Positions 44,991 through 53,585 of a stretch of 64,000 bases of DNA are shown here, piece by piece. The notes below the pieces were generated by a model, which made no database searches, was not told where the DNA came from, and saw nothing but the letters and a program-made list of their open reading frames with translations. Every line of letters begins with the position of its first letter. Position 1 is the first letter of the stretch. The position numbers and the translations under genes are program-made. The DNA is from a bacterium (GTDB taxonomy: Bacteria; Zixibacteria; MSB-5A5; GN15; FEB-12): NCBI GenBank assembly GCA_020444475.1, contig JAHLKV010000001.1, positions 620,001 through 684,000 on the forward strand, written 5' to 3'.

Positions 44991-45551
44991 ACTGTGCCCC
45001 TTGATACGTACTGCCTAGTCGAACGAAAGCCGGAGAAAGGCGAGATGACAGTCCGAAAATAGCTTCTGAACAGACCGAAAGCAAACTATTGACGGAAACG
45101 ATATGAATATACTTCGAATTTGGCGTTTCGCCCTCGAAGTTGTCCACATCGCTAATATATTGATATCAGGTAAAATAGCAAGTGTTATGGGGGGCTGTCG
45201 TACCCATTTGTACCCTTATCATGCCCCGTTGTATTGTTGACAAATTGTGCGACTTTGTATTAGGGACAGGCTAGAGGGGGGCATTGACGCTTCCGAGGGG
45301 GAAGTGAGCACGCCGTCTCGAGGAGACGTTGGGCGCTTTCCGAAGGGGGGCTGCCCGACTTGGGGGGCACCCGCGCAGGTATATTCAATGAACATTGGAT
45401 CTACTCTGGACACCGCCAGCCGCGGCGCGGGTGCATTATATCATTTCCATGAGCATCGCAAAGTGTGAGTGAAGCCAGACCAGGAAGCAAGTCAGACTGA
45501 GCCAGTCGAACTCTGACGACCGCGAAGCCGTTGTGCCGGGCATTAAAAAAG
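44991..45551. other. Intergenic region, no supported gene
   Basis: 561 nt between the PAS regulator and the tRNA. A TTGACA (45237-45242) is present but without a matching -10 box. A TCAGACTGAGCCAGTCGAAC element (near 45491) is related to the palindromes of other intergenic regions. Short hairpins such as CGTCTCGAGGAGACG (near 45311) occur. No coding signal is convincing. Confidence 0.35.
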
Positions 45552-45622
45552 CTGGGAGACTGGGATTCGAACCCAGATTCTACGGTCCAGAGCCGTATGC
45601 CCTACCATTGGACTATCTCCCA
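45552..45622 (-). tRNA. tRNA-Gln (anticodon CTG)
   Basis: 71 nt on the - strand. The acceptor stem TGGGAGA pairs with TCTCCCA (U1-A72, as is usual for bacterial tRNA-Gln), with discriminator G. D stem GTCC/GGGC, anticodon stem TACGG/CCGTA with loop CTCTGGA (CTG), and T arm CTGGG TTCGAAT CCCAG are all present. CCA is not encoded. A run of six T residues follows within a few bases and may end transcription. Confidence 0.95.
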
Positions 45623-45788
45623 GTTTTCGAATCTGTCGGCTCAACCGCCTGAGCAGTTTAGCCTTCGGAGATTTGGAATATATACGCACCATCGCGCTTG
45701 TCAAGCAGGATAATAACCGAGAATCAAGAGGATTGCCGGCGCCACATTGAGGGTAGGTCGAGGCTGCTTGCAGCCCGACTCCATCACC

Positions 45789-45972
45789 TGTGGCCCACCT
45801 GAAGCGGGTCCGACGAGGCGGATGAGCGGCAGGTGGGATTTCATGATCCGTGGTGCCCGAGGACCTGCACCACGCACAATTGTGGCCCACCTAAAGCGAG
45901 TCCGCCCCGCGGGACGAGCGGCAGGTGGGATTTCATGATCCGTGGTGCCCGAGGACCTGCACCACGCACTGT
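45789..45972. repeat. Two tandem copies of a 92-bp unit
   Basis: The unit starts TGTGGCCCACCT at 45789 and again at 45881 (period 92). Each copy contains AAAGCGAG-type or GAAGCGGG-type sequence, AGCGGCAGGTGGGATTTCAT and GTGGTGCCCGAGGACCTGCA followed by CCACGCA. The last part is the inverted form of the GCGTGGTG...CACCACGC palindrome family. The copies are not identical in their first ~40 nt. Confidence 0.8.
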
Positions 45973-46029
45973 GGGCTGTTGTGTCGGATGCTTTTCGTCG
46001 GAGACGAATACATCCGACACCGAAAAACC

Positions 46030-46072
46030 GCGTCACATGTCAGTCGCCGCTGGCGACTTAGCATGTGACGCA
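46030..46072. repeat. Palindrome overlapping the thiN 3' end
   Basis: GCGTCACATGTCAGTCGCC ... GGCGACTTAGCATGTGACGC is a copy of the GTCACGTG-type palindrome family. It spans the stop and the last ~14 codons of the gene at 46033-46719. Confidence 0.75.
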
Positions 46073-46719
46073 ACACTCCACCCGCGAACCAGCAGCCCCT
46101 CCCCCGTCACCGTAAACTTCGCCCTCTTCGCCGTAATCTTATTCCGCAACCCCACCGTCTCCCCCGGCCGGATCAAAATGCCCCGAACGTTGTAATCCGT
46201 TCCCGTGCACGTATAACGCGAGTCCGTCAGCGGCACAAACGACACCCGATCCCCCACTCTGCCTCGCACCACCTGACTGGCGTTTGTCAGTAAGATGATC
46301 TCCTCCGATACACTCACCAGCCGCGCCCCGATGTTCGACTTCCGCCGGCGGTTCCAGCGCTCGACCAGCCGAAGCAGCATCACGTTGCCGAGATAATGAT
46401 CCGGTTCGCCAAACGACGGCTGCACGATATCGATCTGACCGAATCCGCGCTTCAGGCAGTACTCCACCGCCAGTTCAGCATCAGTAGCGTCCTTGCGCAC
46501 TTCGGCCCGGATGACTTCAGTTGTAGTGGGAAGGTTTTTGGGGATTCGCTTGAGAGAGTCGAAATCACCGACCAGCAGGTCGGGAGCAATCCCGGCCGCT
46601 TTGAAAAACCGATAGCCACCGTCGACCGCGATCGTAAAGCGCTTCTTCGCCAGCTCTTTGTAGTTCGCTATGTCTTGGGAGCGATACTGTCCATGGAGAA
46701 AGAGCACTGCCGAGCGCAT
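46033..46719 (-). CDS. thiN: Thiamine pyrophosphokinase
   Basis: Transfers pyrophosphate from ATP to thiamine to make thiamine diphosphate. 228 residues. Family motifs: FTIAVDGGYRFFKAAGIAPDLLVGDFDSL (N-terminal catalytic region), KDATDAELAVEYCLKRGF, and GEPDHYLGNVMLL in place of the classical GGRxDHxLxN. The C-terminal beta domain (LLTNASQVVRGRVGDRVSFV, then RPGETVGLRNK) is the thiamine-binding part. It lies 10 nt after the glucokinase-like gene, in the same strand block as transketolase, a thiamine-diphosphate enzyme. The last ~14 residues (SVASHAKSPAATDM) are encoded by a palindromic repeat, so the original stop has probably been replaced. Confidence 0.85.
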   Translation of the reverse strand: MRSAVLFLHGQYRSQDIANYKELAKKRFTIAVDGGYRFFKAAGIAPDLLVGDFDSLKRIPKNLPTTTEVIRAEVRKDATDAELAVEYCLKRGFGQIDIVQPSFGEPDHYLGNVMLLRLVERWNRRRKSNIGARLVSVSEEIILLTNASQVVRGRVGDRVSFVPLTDSRYTCTGTDYNVRGILIRPGETVGLRNKITAKRAKFTVTGEGLLVRGWSVASHAKSPAATDM

Positions 46720-46728
46720 ATCGCCGAC

Positions 46729-47691
46729 CTACAGCTCCCGCGCCACGGCCGCCGCGCCGATCAGCGCCGCCCGATCTTCGATAATCACCCGCACCGGCAT
46801 ATCCGCCAACAACCGCTCCATCTTGCCTTTTTTGACGAACCGCTGCATGAACTTCCCCTGATCCATCGCGGTCAAAATCCGCGGTGCGATCTGCCCGCCC
46901 ACAAAGATCCCACCCAGGGTCATTCCCTTCAGGGCGAGATTGGCGGCCTCCGAAGCGTAGCAGTCGACAAAGATATCCAGCGCCTTGACCGCAGCCTCGT
47001 CGGCGCCGGAGAGGGCCTTTTCGATTACCGCCGAAGCCTTGTATTCAGCTTCGTCGAACCACGACGAACGCGCCATCCCCTGCGTATCGGTCAGGAAATT
47101 GTAGATGATCTCCAGCCCGGTCCAGGAGATGATATCTTCCGCCTCGACATATCCGTTCTCGGCGTAGACGTACTCCCACAACTCCGCTTCGAGCTGACTG
47201 CCCGGAGCAAAATCGGCATGACCGCCTTCGGAGGCTTGCGGCGAGGGCGGTCCGCCGTTTTTGTAGATGATCGCTTCGCCCAATCCGGAGCTGGCCGCGA
47301 TCAGCCCGGCATTACCGGTGGCCGAGCGTTTCCCCTCGTTGAGCGCAAAAACATCGTCAGCATCAAGGTGCCCGATTCCGTGAGCGGTGGCGACGATATC
47401 GTTGATCAGCGTGACGTGCTTAAATCCGAACTGCTCTTTCAGCTCTTCGCCAACGATGCGCCACGGCAGATTAGTTGGACGAACCTCGTCACCGATCACC
47501 GGTCCGGCCACGCCGAAACAGATAGTCGAGACTTCCGGTTTCTGCCGTTTCAGATACAGGGAGAGAATCGATTCGAGAGACTTGTACTCCCGGCTGACGA
47601 AACGTGATTCCTCGAACAGAGAAACCATGCTTGCCTGCCGGTTGACGCGCGCCAGATCAACCCGGTTGGCGCTGATATACCCGGCTAACAT
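46729..47691 (-). CDS. glk: Glucokinase-family protein lacking the usual phosphate-1 motif
   Basis: 320 residues from the ATG at 47691, with AGGAAG 3 nt before it. ROK/glucokinase features are strong in the middle: CFGVAGPVIGDEVRPTNLPW, INDIVATAHGIGH, SGLGEAIIYKNGG, SEGGHADFAPGS, and C-terminal MTLGGIFVGGQIAPRILT. The N-terminus, however, reads MLAGYISANRVDLARVNR where active enzymes have LAGDIGGTKT. Both the catalytic-loop Asp and the GGT that contacts ATP phosphates are missing. SSGLGEA replaces the usual GTGLGEA. It may be an inactive or altered enzyme, perhaps a regulator, or may have a substitute loop. The gene lies between the YbjQ-like gene and thiN. Confidence 0.7.
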   Translation of the reverse strand: MLAGYISANRVDLARVNRQASMVSLFEESRFVSREYKSLESILSLYLKRQKPEVSTICFGVAGPVIGDEVRPTNLPWRIVGEELKEQFGFKHVTLINDIVATAHGIGHLDADDVFALNEGKRSATGNAGLIAASSGLGEAIIYKNGGPPSPQASEGGHADFAPGSQLEAELWEYVYAENGYVEAEDIISWTGLEIIYNFLTDTQGMARSSWFDEAEYKASAVIEKALSGADEAAVKALDIFVDCYASEAANLALKGMTLGGIFVGGQIAPRILTAMDQGKFMQRFVKKGKMERLLADMPVRVIIEDRAALIGAAAVAREL

Positions 47692-47760
47692 AGGCTTCCT
47701 TTGCCTCGGCTGTCGCTGGGTAGATCGAGGGATTAGGCCCCAACCGTACCGCGACATGTC

Positions 47761-48084
47761 CTACTTGTACGTAACTGCTGTTCCCGATGCAGCAACCATC
47801 AGCATGTTACTCGAGCCCATGCTGATCGACTCATAATCTATATCGACACCAATCACCGCATTCGCCCCCATTCCCTGCGCTTTTGCGATCATTTCATCGA
47901 TTGCAATCTGCTTGGCCTTCTGCAACTCCTGCTCGTAAGCCTGTGAACGACCGCCGACAATATCGCGAATCGATGCGAAAATATCCTTGAAGATATTCGC
48001 GCCCATGATCGCCTCGCCGCTCACCAGGCCATGATACTGCGTTACCTGCTTCCCCTCGATCACATTCGTCGTCGTAATCAACAT
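47761..48084 (-). CDS. YbjQ/UPF0145-family protein
   Basis: 107 residues, the usual size. The family pattern is [40 protein letters not shown], then [34 protein letters not shown] and [11 protein letters not shown]. Members form pentameric beta-rich assemblies and have been called heavy-metal-binding by domain name, but the biological role is unknown. A ribosome site (AGGGA) precedes the ATG. It lies between transketolase and the glucokinase-like gene on the same strand. Confidence 0.9.
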   Translation of the reverse strand: MLITTTNVIEGKQVTQYHGLVSGEAIMGANIFKDIFASIRDIVGGRSQAYEQELQKAKQIAIDEMIAKAQGMGANAVIGVDIDYESISMGSSNMLMVAASGTAVTYK

Positions 48085-48138
48085 TTTGTCGTCCCTTCGT
48101 ATTATACACCGTCCAAAGAATGAAAAGCAGTCACCTGA

Positions 48139-50088
48139 CTACTTTCTTACCGGCTGACGGTCCAGGATATTCACGATTCGATTCGCCACCGACTCGCTGT
48201 CCATGCCCAGCAGCTTGTACAGATCTGCCGGTTTGCCCGATGAGCCGTATTCCGTGACACCGAGTCTGGTCACCGAAGGGCCAAAGCCGGCATCAAACAG
48301 GGCCACCGTCAGCGCCGCGCCCAGCCCGGTCTTGACATTGTGATCCTCAAGGGTGACGATCTTGCCGAACCGCCCCAGCATCGCGATATCATCGGCATGG
48401 AAATCCGACCAGTCACTGACATTAATCAGCGCCACCCGAATCCCCTGCTCATTGAGCTTCTCCCACGCCGCATACGCCTCGGCCATCATATTCCCGGCCG
48501 TCACCAGCGCGAGGTCGTCGCCGGTCCGCACCGTATCCATCCGACCGTAGCGATAGACATAGCCATCGCCGAAAAACGGCTTGCCGTCCTCGTTGGGGAT
48601 CATCGCCATCTTCGCGCGCCCCATAAACACGCCGAAATTGCCGGGGTGCGACAGCACGTAGCGGGCGATCCGATCGGTCTGATTCGGATCGGCCGGCGTA
48701 ATCACTTTCCAGCCGAAGGTCGAATTCAACAAGCCGAAGAAATCAATCGACTGATGAGTCTTGCCGTCTTCGCCGACATTGATGCCGGTATGGGTGCAGA
48801 TCAACTTCATGTTGGCGTGATTGATATCGTTCAATCGCGCCTGGTTGTAACACTCGGCGATTCCAAACATCGCAAAATCAGCCCAGATCGAGACCGCTTT
48901 CTCCGCCGACAAGGCCCCGGCCATGGTGGCGGTGGAATGCTCGGTGATGCCGCACTGGAAAAAGTTGTCGGGGTATTCCTTGCCGAACGCGGTCGTCTTG
49001 ACCGACCCGGCCAGATCGCAGTCAAACACCGCCATCACGAAATCATCGCGGTCCATATTAGCGTCAGCGACCGACAGCAACGCCTTTCCCCACGCCGATC
49101 GGTTGTCGGACTTCTCCCCGACTGCCAATGTGATCGCTTCTCCCGGATTCACTTCGGGATAAATTCTTGGTGGCCGCCCGTACGATTTCGGCGGACCCTC
49201 GGCCCGCTTTGCGCGCCACGCCTCGAGATCAACCGGCGCCAGCCCAAGTTCCTTGCACGCCTCCCCAAGTTGATCTTCTTTGATCGGCGCCCCGTGATAG
49301 GCCGCCTTATTCTCCATAAACGACACGCCCTTCCCCATCACCGTGTGAGCAAGAATCATCACCGGACCATTCTCGTTGTGAGTCGCACGACGGAGAGAAT
49401 CGTAGACTTCATCGAGATTGTGGCCATCGATCTCAATCACCGTCCAGCCGTCAGCCTCCCAGTCAGCCCTGATATCGGTCGGCAGAACGTCATCGGTCGA
49501 ACCGGAGATCTGAAGACGATTGTAGTCGACCCAGGCGGTCAGGTTGTTTAGACCGAACTTCACCGCCACCCGACGGGCTTCGGAGATCTGCCCCTTCTGC
49601 TGCTCGCCGTCGCCCATCAACACGTAGGTGTGGAAGAGCTGGCCGGAGAGCCGCGAGTAAATCGCCTTGCCCACTCCGACCGACAGCCCCTGGCCGAGAT
49701 TGCCCGTATCCCACTCGATTCCCGGCACCGACTGCTCGACATGTCCCTCAAACGGCGACCCGGCCAGACGGAACCCGGCGATGGCCGGCTCGATATCGAA
49801 AAACCCAACCGCCGCCAGGGCGGAATAGGCACCCGGCGAGGTATGTCCGTGCGAGATGATAATGCGGTCGCGATCGTCGCGATACGGATCGTTCGGGTCG
49901 ACCTTCGCGAAATTGTAGACTGTCAGGTATGTCTCCAGCGATGACATCGAACCGCCGGGATGCCCCGATGCGGCCAGGGTGGTCATCGTCAGAATGTGCC
50001 CGCGCGCCTGCCGAGCCTGCTCGGTCAGTTTGTCGCGCCATTCGGCCGACAGCTTCTCCTCGGTGAATCCTCGCCACGAATCAAACAT
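48139..50088 (-). CDS. tkt: Transketolase
   Basis: Thiamine-diphosphate enzyme of the non-oxidative pentose phosphate pathway. 649 residues, typical length. The cofactor-binding motif begins at GDGEQQKGQ and continues to WVDYNRLQISG (GDG...N). The N-terminal ASGHPGGSMSSLE, the middle HTVMGKGVSFMENKAAYHG, and the C-terminal pyrimidine/transketolase-C domains (QCGITEHSTATMAG, THTGINVGEDGKTHQ) are all in place. It starts 35 nt after pgi and is part of the queG-rpe-pgi-tkt-thiN strand block. I cannot exclude a close relative such as a dihydroxyacetone synthase, but transketolase fits best. Confidence 0.93.
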   Translation of the reverse strand: MFDSWRGFTEEKLSAEWRDKLTEQARQARGHILTMTTLAASGHPGGSMSSLETYLTVYNFAKVDPNDPYRDDRDRIIISHGHTSPGAYSALAAVGFFDIEPAIAGFRLAGSPFEGHVEQSVPGIEWDTGNLGQGLSVGVGKAIYSRLSGQLFHTYVLMGDGEQQKGQISEARRVAVKFGLNNLTAWVDYNRLQISGSTDDVLPTDIRADWEADGWTVIEIDGHNLDEVYDSLRRATHNENGPVMILAHTVMGKGVSFMENKAAYHGAPIKEDQLGEACKELGLAPVDLEAWRAKRAEGPPKSYGRPPRIYPEVNPGEAITLAVGEKSDNRSAWGKALLSVADANMDRDDFVMAVFDCDLAGSVKTTAFGKEYPDNFFQCGITEHSTATMAGALSAEKAVSIWADFAMFGIAECYNQARLNDINHANMKLICTHTGINVGEDGKTHQSIDFFGLLNSTFGWKVITPADPNQTDRIARYVLSHPGNFGVFMGRAKMAMIPNEDGKPFFGDGYVYRYGRMDTVRTGDDLALVTAGNMMAEAYAAWEKLNEQGIRVALINVSDWSDFHADDIAMLGRFGKIVTLEDHNVKTGLGAALTVALFDAGFGPSVTRLGVTEYGSSGKPADLYKLLGMDSESVANRIVNILDRQPVRK

Positions 50089-50123
50089 CTTGGCATCCCC
50101 ATCCTGCAGTTATATCAGACCGA

Positions 50124-51833
50124 TCAAACACTTCTCGTCAGTTTTGCCAACGCCTCAGCCGGCTTGCCGTCGACCAACAGCACCAGCACAGGGAGTTTAC
50201 GTTTGCGAAGCGCCTGTATGTCCCCCAGCGCCTGCGCCGTAATCAGTGTCCCAAAATCATACGATGCCCCGGGTATCGCCAGCGTGCGATACTTCTTCTG
50301 CACCACTACGATAAACCGCCCGTTCAACGGACCGCCCTTGTAGAGCTGCCCGATCGAATGCAGATAGCGCGGACCGTACCCGCGAAGGGTCGCCACACCA
50401 TTTTTCGATGTGATTTTCTTCCGAAGCGAAGTCACTGCTGTCTCGGTTGTACGCTCCATCGCGCAGTAACTTAACACCGACACATACTCCGGCGCTTTCA
50501 TCCCGCTCAGAAACCGCTTCATCACAGCGCTAGGAGTCTTCGTGTCGGTGGCGCGCACCTTCTGTTTCGCATCGAGCGCCAGCACCGTCATGCCGTTAAA
50601 CTCCGTCACCGGCTCGGGGATCGGCAGCGCTCCGGCCTTCTCAAACGTCGCCAGCAGTTTCTTCGTGTAGTCCTTGCTCTCGGTGACGTTCGGCTCATCG
50701 AACGGGTTGATCCCGAAATGATACCCCGCCACCGCCGTCGCCGCTTCCCACAGCAAAAACTGCCCGCCCAGCTCATGTGCATCGCGCAGGACGACATCGA
50801 TAATCGGCGCTCCGGTGCGGGTAAGCTGCCGACGCAGCGCGTCGCTCATCGCCGGACGCTCCGACGTCATATGCATATTTACATAGAGACGATCTTTCGA
50901 ATAGTGCTTCGCCGACAGCGCCGGCTCACCCTCGATCGGTACCACGCCCTTGCGTTTCTTGCCGGTCGACTCGGCGATCAACTGCTCCAGCCACGGCACA
51001 AACGGCGCGCACTTCTTCGAAGCTACAAACGTCAACTTGTCCCGCCCGGCCTTCGCCGCCGAAGCCATCAGTGTCCCCAGCACCAGCGCCGGATTGGTGG
51101 CATCTCCACGCTCCGCGATCATCTTCTGCATGGCCAGTGCGTAGTCCAGGAGCGCCCGAAGATCGACCCCGCCAAAAAACCCCGGCACCAGACCGAAATA
51201 CGACAGCGCCGAAAACCGCCCGCCGATATCACTCGGATTGATAAACGTCTTGCGATACCGATGCGCCTTCGCCCATTTCTCCAGCGTACTGCCCTTGTCG
51301 GTAATGGCCGCCATATGTCGACCCGGCCTTTTCACTCCGGCCAGCGACAGGGCTTTCAGAAACAACGCCTCCTGCGACCGCGTCTCGACCGTCCCACCGG
51401 ACTTCGAAGCCACAATCCCCAGCGCTTTGGTAATATCGATCGAGCGAAGCACTCTCGCGATTGCCTCCGGCGCCGTACTGTCCATCACGTGGAAGGTCTT
51501 CACCTTGTCGTGCTTGCCGAACATCAGCGCAAACACCTCGGGGCACAGCGATGATCCCCCCATCCCCATCACGACAATATGCCGAATGCCGTCTTTGAGC
51601 ACACTCTGACCGAACGTCTCAATCGATCGTACGTTCTTTTTCATCAACGCCGCACTGTCGGTCCAGCCGAGACGATTTTTCACGAGCTTGCGAGTAGCCG
51701 CGTCTTTCGCGAGTGGCTTGGGATCACGCGCCATCAGTTTGCGAACGACATCATCGCGGATAGCGCGGTTGAGCGCGCGACGGTAACCCTTGTCGACCGA
51801 GGCGCTCTGAATGCGAAACAGTCCTTGTTTCAT
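50124..51833 (-). CDS. pgi: Glucose-6-phosphate isomerase
   Basis: Interconverts glucose-6-phosphate and fructose-6-phosphate. 569 residues, with two SIS domains: VVMGMGGSSLCPEVFALMFG and IVASKSGGTVETRSQEALFL in the first, YFGLVPGFFGGVDL, and YHFGINPFDEPNVTESKDYT with the family Glu/Lys region in the second. This is the form often seen fused to transaldolase in other bacteria, but no transaldolase part is present here. The stop of rpe overlaps its start by four bases, so translation is coupled. Sugar phosphates made by rpe, pgi and tkt feed into each other. Confidence 0.9.
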   Translation of the reverse strand: MKQGLFRIQSASVDKGYRRALNRAIRDDVVRKLMARDPKPLAKDAATRKLVKNRLGWTDSAALMKKNVRSIETFGQSVLKDGIRHIVVMGMGGSSLCPEVFALMFGKHDKVKTFHVMDSTAPEAIARVLRSIDITKALGIVASKSGGTVETRSQEALFLKALSLAGVKRPGRHMAAITDKGSTLEKWAKAHRYRKTFINPSDIGGRFSALSYFGLVPGFFGGVDLRALLDYALAMQKMIAERGDATNPALVLGTLMASAAKAGRDKLTFVASKKCAPFVPWLEQLIAESTGKKRKGVVPIEGEPALSAKHYSKDRLYVNMHMTSERPAMSDALRRQLTRTGAPIIDVVLRDAHELGGQFLLWEAATAVAGYHFGINPFDEPNVTESKDYTKKLLATFEKAGALPIPEPVTEFNGMTVLALDAKQKVRATDTKTPSAVMKRFLSGMKAPEYVSVLSYCAMERTTETAVTSLRKKITSKNGVATLRGYGPRYLHSIGQLYKGGPLNGRFIVVVQKKYRTLAIPGASYDFGTLITAQALGDIQALRKRKLPVLVLLVDGKPAEALAKLTRSV

Positions 51834-52501
51834 ATCTTCTGACTTCTGTTGTGAGTAAGTGATGTAACGTGTGAAACCAACTCGCGACGGTCCTCGCTGC
51901 GGAAGAACGCCGTACCCATAACCAGTATATCCGCCCCGGCATCGACCACCCGGGCAGCGTTGGTACGATCGACCCCACCATCGACTGATATCTTCGTTTT
52001 CAGTCCGTGCTTGTCGATAAACTCCCGCGCGGTTTCGATCCGGCCAATCGACGCCTCGATAAACGACTGCCCGCCAAACCCCGGAAACACCGACATGATC
52101 AGCAGCAGGTCGAAATGCTCCAGATACGGCAGCGCCTTCTCGATCGGCATATCCGGATTAAGCGACAGCCCCGGCGCCATCCCCAGCGCGCGAATCTCTT
52201 TCGCATACGATTCCGGATCGGGGTGCACCTCAAGATGAATCGTCAGGCTGTCCACCCCGGCTTTCGCAAACGCCTCGAAATATTTCTCCGGCTCCGAAAG
52301 CATCAGGTGCGTATCGAGATAACCGTCCGTGATCTTGTTGATAGTCTTGCAGATATCCGGACCGTAGGAGATATTCGGGACGAAATGACCGTCCATGATA
52401 TCAAGATGGAAGAAGTCCACACCCGCCTGTTCGGCGTCTTTGATCTCCTCTCCCAGTCGGGAGAAGTCGGCTGCGAGGATCGAGGGGGCGATTGTTGCCA
52501 T
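51830..52501 (-). CDS. rpe: Ribulose-phosphate 3-epimerase
   Basis: Epimerises ribulose-5-phosphate and xylulose-5-phosphate. The ATG at 52501 gives MATIAPSILAADFSRLGEEI, the normal N-terminus, 223 residues; a 21-codon upstream extension and an ATG at 52519 are possible. No strong ribosome site was seen for either. Motifs: FFHLDIMDGHFVPN, DTHLMLSEPEKY, LTIHLEVHPD, MSVFPGFGGQ, and ISVDGGVDRTNAARVVDAGA. The TIM-barrel metal and catalytic residues (D and H positions) are in place. It overlaps pgi by four bases. Confidence 0.93.
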   Translation of the reverse strand: MATIAPSILAADFSRLGEEIKDAEQAGVDFFHLDIMDGHFVPNISYGPDICKTINKITDGYLDTHLMLSEPEKYFEAFAKAGVDSLTIHLEVHPDPESYAKEIRALGMAPGLSLNPDMPIEKALPYLEHFDLLLIMSVFPGFGGQSFIEASIGRIETAREFIDKHGLKTKISVDGGVDRTNAARVVDAGADILVMGTAFFRSEDRRELVSHVTSLTHNRSQKI

Positions 52502-52590
52502 TTCGTTAATGTGTGCCATTTGCGGCCGCCGCGCAAGCCCGGCAGCGAAGATTTTCCGGACCAATCCGCGGCCATGCGATTCCCGACCGA

Positions 52591-53553
52591 TCAGCCTCCC
52601 TCACCCCCGTTTTTCAGCACAATCGAGGCGTTCCGCTGCAGTCCCGCAAGCTTCGCCCGCGTCAACGGCGTCCCCGAAGTCAGCTCCAGGAACTCCTCGC
52701 GGCTCTCCATCGCCAGAACCTTACGGGCGTCAACAAACTCCCCCACGCCGGCCTCCGGCGCAAACTCCGGGTGCCGACTCACATGCGACCGTCGGTTATT
52801 GTGCGGACAGGAGACCTGGCAAATGTCACACCCGAAAATCATCGACCCGATCTTCGCCTCCAACTCCGCCGGCACCTCCGATGGCTGCTCGATTGTCAGG
52901 TACGAAATGCACTTTCGCGCATCGACCACCCCATCGGCTACAATTGCCTCGGTCGGACACTGGACAATACACGCCCGGCACTTGCCGCACTTACCGTGAT
53001 CGATTGCCGAACTCGAATCCGGCGCCAGCTCCAGCGAGGTCACTATCTCCGACAGGAACAGCCACGACCCGTACTTCCGATTGATCAGCATACTGTTTTT
53101 GCCGACATACCCCAGCCCCGCTTTCTGCGCGTACGCTCGCTCCAGCATCGGACCAAAATCGACAAACCACCGACACTCCGGCGGATCGTCCGCACCGACC
53201 GCCTCGCGAATCGATGCTATCAGCCGTTTGGTCTTTTTCTCGATAACTTTGTGGTAGTCGCGCCCCCGCGCGTATTTCGACACCCGGCCATGACCGTCGG
53301 GGATCGTCTCGGAGTCGGGTTGATAATAGTTCATCGCCAGCATGATAATCGACCGGATACCGGGCATGAGCTTCGACGGGTCCGTACGGCGCCCGGTGTC
53401 ACGCGCCATATAATCCAGCTCGCCGTGGTAGGAGTTCGCCAGCCAGCGCTCGTACGCAGCCCGGGCGTCGGGGATGATTTCGGGGGTGGTGATACCGCAC
53501 AGATCAAACCCCGCGTCGCGGGCGAGTTGTTTGACGTGTTCGGAGTCGATCAT
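52591..53553 (-). CDS. queG: Epoxyqueuosine reductase
   Basis: Converts epoxyqueuosine in tRNA to queuosine, the last step of the pathway, using cobalamin and two [4Fe-4S] clusters. 320 residues. Both cluster motifs are visible: CGKCRACIVQCPTEAI and CDICQVSCPHNNR. The N-terminal cobalamin-binding domain shows DLCGITTPE, SIIMLAMNYYQPD and GYVGKNSMLI. A ribosome site (GGAGCAGGA) precedes the ATG. It starts 32 nt after the SET gene and ends 89 nt before rpe, on the same strand. Confidence 0.93.
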   Translation of the reverse strand: MIDSEHVKQLARDAGFDLCGITTPEIIPDARAAYERWLANSYHGELDYMARDTGRRTDPSKLMPGIRSIIMLAMNYYQPDSETIPDGHGRVSKYARGRDYHKVIEKKTKRLIASIREAVGADDPPECRWFVDFGPMLERAYAQKAGLGYVGKNSMLINRKYGSWLFLSEIVTSLELAPDSSSAIDHGKCGKCRACIVQCPTEAIVADGVVDARKCISYLTIEQPSEVPAELEAKIGSMIFGCDICQVSCPHNNRRSHVSRHPEFAPEAGVGEFVDARKVLAMESREEFLELTSGTPLTRAKLAGLQRNASIVLKNGGEGG

Positions 53554-53585
53554 TCCTGCTCCGAATGAATGGAGTGCGTGAGCCG

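Noticed and set aside
45247-45468. 73-codon + strand frame upstream of tRNA-Gln
   Set aside because: No domain or start signal; contains repeat-related sequence.
48340-49551. 403-codon + strand frame opposite transketolase
   Set aside because: Antisense shadow with no recognisable domain.
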